Shown here piece after piece: positions 13,393 through 14,447 of a stretch of DNA of 14,447 nucleotides (position 1 is its first letter; the number at the start of each line of letters is the position of its first letter). The stretch covers positions 1 through 14,447 of the forward strand of contig CAKUFI010000065.1 in the NCBI GenBank assembly GCA_934647305.1, in the 5' to 3' direction. Below the pieces are notes generated by a model. The model made no database searches and had not been told where the DNA came from. It saw only the letters and a program-made list of their open reading frames with translations. The position numbers and the translations under genes are program-made. The stretch is from an uncultured Clostridia bacterium (lineage in GTDB: Bacteria; Bacillota; Clostridia; Christensenellales; Aristaeellaceae).

Positions 13393-13492
13393 AGGAAGGG
13401 ATGACGCTTTTGGTAGGGCTCTTCCCCTCTGATAACTAGTATCGAGTGAGCATAGCCGTCACCAGTTCGCGCTGGATGGCGGCTTTGCTTTT
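13393..13492 (+). ncRNA. Small RNA 2 of a tandem pair (candidate RNA antitoxin, overlaps toxin 3' end)
   Basis: About 100 nt, the second copy of the promoter-RNA-terminator unit. The 5' 20 or so nucleotides and the terminator are identical to copy 1. The middle (about 13411-13453) diverges. Its terminal T-run (13489-13492) overlaps the TAA stop of the minus-strand toxin gene (13493-13491), so a toxin mRNA with any 3' untranslated region is complementary to this RNA. This tail-to-tail layout is that of known type I modules of Bacillus such as BsrG/SR4 and TxpA/RatA. No reading frame with a ribosome site is present. Confidence 0.78.
13454..13492 (+). terminator. Terminator of small RNA 2
   Basis: AGCCG ... 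CGGCT outer stem with inner CCAG / CTGG, then TTGCTTTT. Compared with copy 1, the two outermost A-T pairs are lost (CAT for AAA), so on the minus strand the hairpin is not followed by a T-run. Confidence 0.85.
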
Positions 13493-13592
13493 AGTGTTTC
13501 TTCTTGTTCCCGATGTCGCGACCAAAGCTGATCGCCTTGAGTACAAGAGAGGCAATCATTATGACCACGGAGATGATCTCGAAGTCAGTCAT
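13491..13592 (-). CDS. Small hydrophobic peptide, holin-like (type I) toxin candidate
   Basis: A 33-residue peptide: a short acidic N-terminus (MTDFE), one membrane segment (about residues 6-21, IISVVIMIASLVLKAI) and a basic C-terminus ending NKKKH. This is the build of the putative holin-like toxin family and of Bacillus type I toxins such as BsrG and TxpA, which insert in the membrane. The start is the ATG at 13592 because it is preceded by a near-perfect AAAGGAGGTGA. An in-frame upstream ATG at 13718 would skip this site and precede the mapped promoter. The gene has its own consensus promoter and converges on small RNA 2, whose terminator overlaps its stop codon. A complementary segment upstream can hide the ribosome site. 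Toxicity itself is inferred, not seen. Confidence 0.82.
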   Translation of the reverse strand: MTDFEIISVVIMIASLVLKAISFGRDIGNKKKH

Positions 13593-13594
13593 GA

Positions 13595-13633
13595 TCTCAC
13601 CTCCTTTGCTTTTGTAGAGCGTCAGAGGTGAAA
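13595..13633 (-). promoter_or_regulatory. Shine-Dalgarno-masking hairpin in the toxin leader
   Basis: TCACCTC (13631-13625) is perfectly complementary to GAGGTGA (13603-13597), which is the core of the toxin ribosome site. G-U and U-A pairs on both sides extend this to about 10 bp around a loop of roughly 20 nt. Such masking is known in several type I toxin mRNAs and would keep the primary transcript poorly translated. Confidence 0.75.
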
Positions 13634-13671
13634 AGCCAAGCGCCATCTGTTTCCTTCCTGCCATCAAGCGC

Positions 13672-13700
13672 ATTATACCACGGATGAAGGTATTCGTCAA
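13672..13700 (-). promoter_or_regulatory. Promoter of the toxin gene
   Basis: On the complement: TTGACG (13700-13695), a 17-nt spacer and TATAAT (13677-13672). Predicted initiation near 13665 gives a leader of about 73 nt. It is divergent from the GtrA promoter. Confidence 0.88.
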
Positions 13701-13735
13701 TGACGTTTCTTCGAACAACAGGATTCGCGCGCGCC

Positions 13736-13764
13736 TTGACAGAAGCGCCTGAAAGCCGTATAAT
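13736..13764 (+). promoter_or_regulatory. Promoter of the GtrA-family gene
   Basis: TTGACA (13736-13741), a 17-nt spacer and TATAAT (13759-13764), full consensus. The leader is about 25 nt. Confidence 0.9.
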
Positions 13765-13795
13765 GCTGGAAGAACGTACCGGGAGGACGAATCAT

Positions 13796-14245
13796 ATGAA
13801 GGAAAAGCTGCTGGCGCTGTGGAAGAATCCCAGCCTGAGCGGGTTGGTTCAGTTTATCAAGTTCGGGCTGGTAGGGGTGAGCAACACGCTCATCTCCTAC
13901 GCCGTGGAGAACGGCTGCTACTACTGGCTGTTCACCTCGCTCGCCGAGTGGCCGCGCGTGATCTGGGCCAACGTGCTGGCGTTCGTGATCAGTGTGACCA
14001 ATTCCTACTACTGGAACAACCGCTTCGTGTTCCGCAAGGGCGAAAAACTGGGCTGGCGGACGCACCTGAAGACGTACCTGAAAACCGTCGCCTGCTACGG
14101 CGTGACCGGCCTGCTGCTCGGGCCGGCGCTCAAGGGGCTTTTGACCGGCTGGGGCGTGCCCTATTACCTGGGAAGCCTGCTGACGCTGGTCGTCACGATC
14201 CCGCTGAACTTCGTGCTCAATAAATTCTGGGCGTACAGAAAGTAA
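13796..14245 (+). CDS. GtrA family membrane protein
   Basis: A 149-residue protein with about four membrane segments (roughly 17-37, 54-74, 94-114, 124-143), the normal size and topology of the GtrA family. Diagnostic parts are QFIKFGLVGVSNTLIS (19-34), the SVTNSYYWNNRFVF segment (66-79) and the C-terminal LNFVLNKFWAYRK. Members are thought to help move lipid-linked sugars across the membrane for decoration of cell-wall or surface polysaccharides. The start is the ATG at 13796 with GGAGG at 13782-13786. An upstream in-frame ATG at 13700 would precede the promoter. It is transcribed alone, divergently from the toxin gene. No glycosyltransferase partner is in the window, so its pathway is unknown. 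Confidence 0.93.
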   Translation: MKEKLLALWKNPSLSGLVQFIKFGLVGVSNTLISYAVENGCYYWLFTSLAEWPRVIWANVLAFVISVTNSYYWNNRFVFRKGEKLGWRTHLKTYLKTVACYGVTGLLLGPALKGLLTGWGVPYYLGSLLTLVVTIPLNFVLNKFWAYRK

Positions 14246-14270
14246 CGGACGAGAAAACTGCATCAAAAAC

Positions 14271-14298
14271 AGCGCCGTGTAAGCGAATACACGGCGCT
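14271..14298. terminator. Hairpin after the GtrA-family gene
   Basis: A perfect 10-bp stem, AGCGCCGTGT / ACACGGCGCT, with an 8-nt loop. On the plus strand no T-run follows. On the minus strand it is followed by GTTTTTGATG, so it is a better terminator for a leftward transcript entering from beyond the window. Confidence 0.7.
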
Positions 14299-14328
14299 CA
14301 GCTTGTCAAAAAAGGTTTTGACAAGCTG
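14299..14328. repeat. Second hairpin in tandem
   Basis: A perfect 13-bp stem, CAGCTTGTCAAAA / TTTTGACAAGCTG, with an AAGG loop, starting one base after the previous hairpin. Its A/T-rich top on a GC-containing base resembles the hairpin repeats near 6050 and 6310 in design, not in detailed sequence. Confidence 0.75.
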
Positions 14329-14447
14329 GTGGACGGGGAAGCAAGCTCCCCCGCCACTGCCACCCTCACCAGTCTCCGCTAAAAATCAAAGATTTTTCGG
14401 GCGCGGAGCCTGCAGGGAAACGATTTTTGCTCTGGAAAATGGGATTT
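14329..14447. other. Terminal non-coding segment with a further hairpin
   Basis: It contains AAAAATC-AAA-GATTTTT (around 14382-14398) inside a TCCGC...GCGGA frame. No gene is seen up to the window end. Confidence 0.5.

Larger units (their letters stand above)
13141..13492 (+). repeat. Tandem duplication carrying the two small RNA units
   Basis: The first unit starts at CCTGAAGAAATG (13141) and the second at the same string at 13333. Promoters repeat with period 182 and terminators with period about 186. The promoter, RNA 5' end and terminator are conserved while the linkers have diverged, which suggests selection on the RNA. Confidence 0.85.

Noticed and set aside
13226..13432. 68-codon + strand frame spanning small RNA 1 and 2
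   Set aside because: It runs across a terminator and a second promoter, has no ribosome site and reads as unstructured peptide.
13446..13631. 61-codon + strand frame opposite the toxin gene
   Set aside because: Starts inside the small RNA 2 region, passes its terminator and has no ribosome site.

Overview
The window is about 14.4 kb of GC-rich DNA, tightly packed, with strong AGGAGG-type ribosome binding sites, TTGACA/TATAAT promoters, a DUF4250 gene and an LplA/LplB/LplC-type sugar uptake system. This points to a Gram-positive Clostridia-like (Bacillota) bacterium. A gut lineage such as Christensenellales or Oscillospirales is plausible from the style of the solute-binding protein signal peptide, but that is an inference.

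Left part, + strand (1-2312). Three 45-bp tandem repeats are followed by an MBL-fold hydrolase (200-982), a DUF4250 protein (1020-1205) with a terminator, and a tRNA-dihydrouridine synthase (1365-2312) with its own extended -10 promoter. A hairpin at 2427-2452 separates these from the convergent minus-strand block.

Central part, - strand (12998 down to 2568). One strong promoter (TTGACA-N17-TATACT at 13078-13050) appears to drive a 9-gene operon. In transcription order it encodes a 2-hydroxyacid dehydrogenase, an extracellular solute-binding protein, LplB- and LplC-type permeases, an NAD-dependent epimerase-like SDR, a DapA/NanA-type aldolase, a nitrilase-superfamily amidase, an SGNH esterase and an M20 amidohydrolase. 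A TetR regulator with its own promoter lies at the distal end. The set looks like uptake and stepwise breakdown of a small, probably acylated or amidated, sugar-acid-like compound. There is no glycoside hydrolase, kinase or ABC ATPase in the window, and the true substrate cannot be read from sequence.

Right part (13080-13700). This is the most interesting segment. Two tandem, near-identical promoter-RNA-terminator units (about 100 nt each, + strand) converge on a minus-strand gene for a 33-residue single-membrane-segment peptide of holin-like toxin type. The second unit's terminator overlaps the toxin stop codon. The toxin Shine-Dalgarno can be masked by an upstream complementary segment, and the toxin leader is clearly homologous to the 5' part of both small RNAs. 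This looks like a type I toxin-antitoxin module with a duplicated RNA that arose from the toxin leader. A GtrA-family membrane protein is transcribed divergently from the toxin (13796-14245), followed by a cluster of hairpins.

Non-coding repeats recur across the window. They are a bulged hairpin family at 4483-4522, 6036-6087 and 6310-6360, one half-copy of which forms the C-terminus of the SGNH gene, and a GC-rich palindromic family shared by 1-184 and 11941-11990. No tRNA, rRNA, insertion sequence or CRISPR array was seen.
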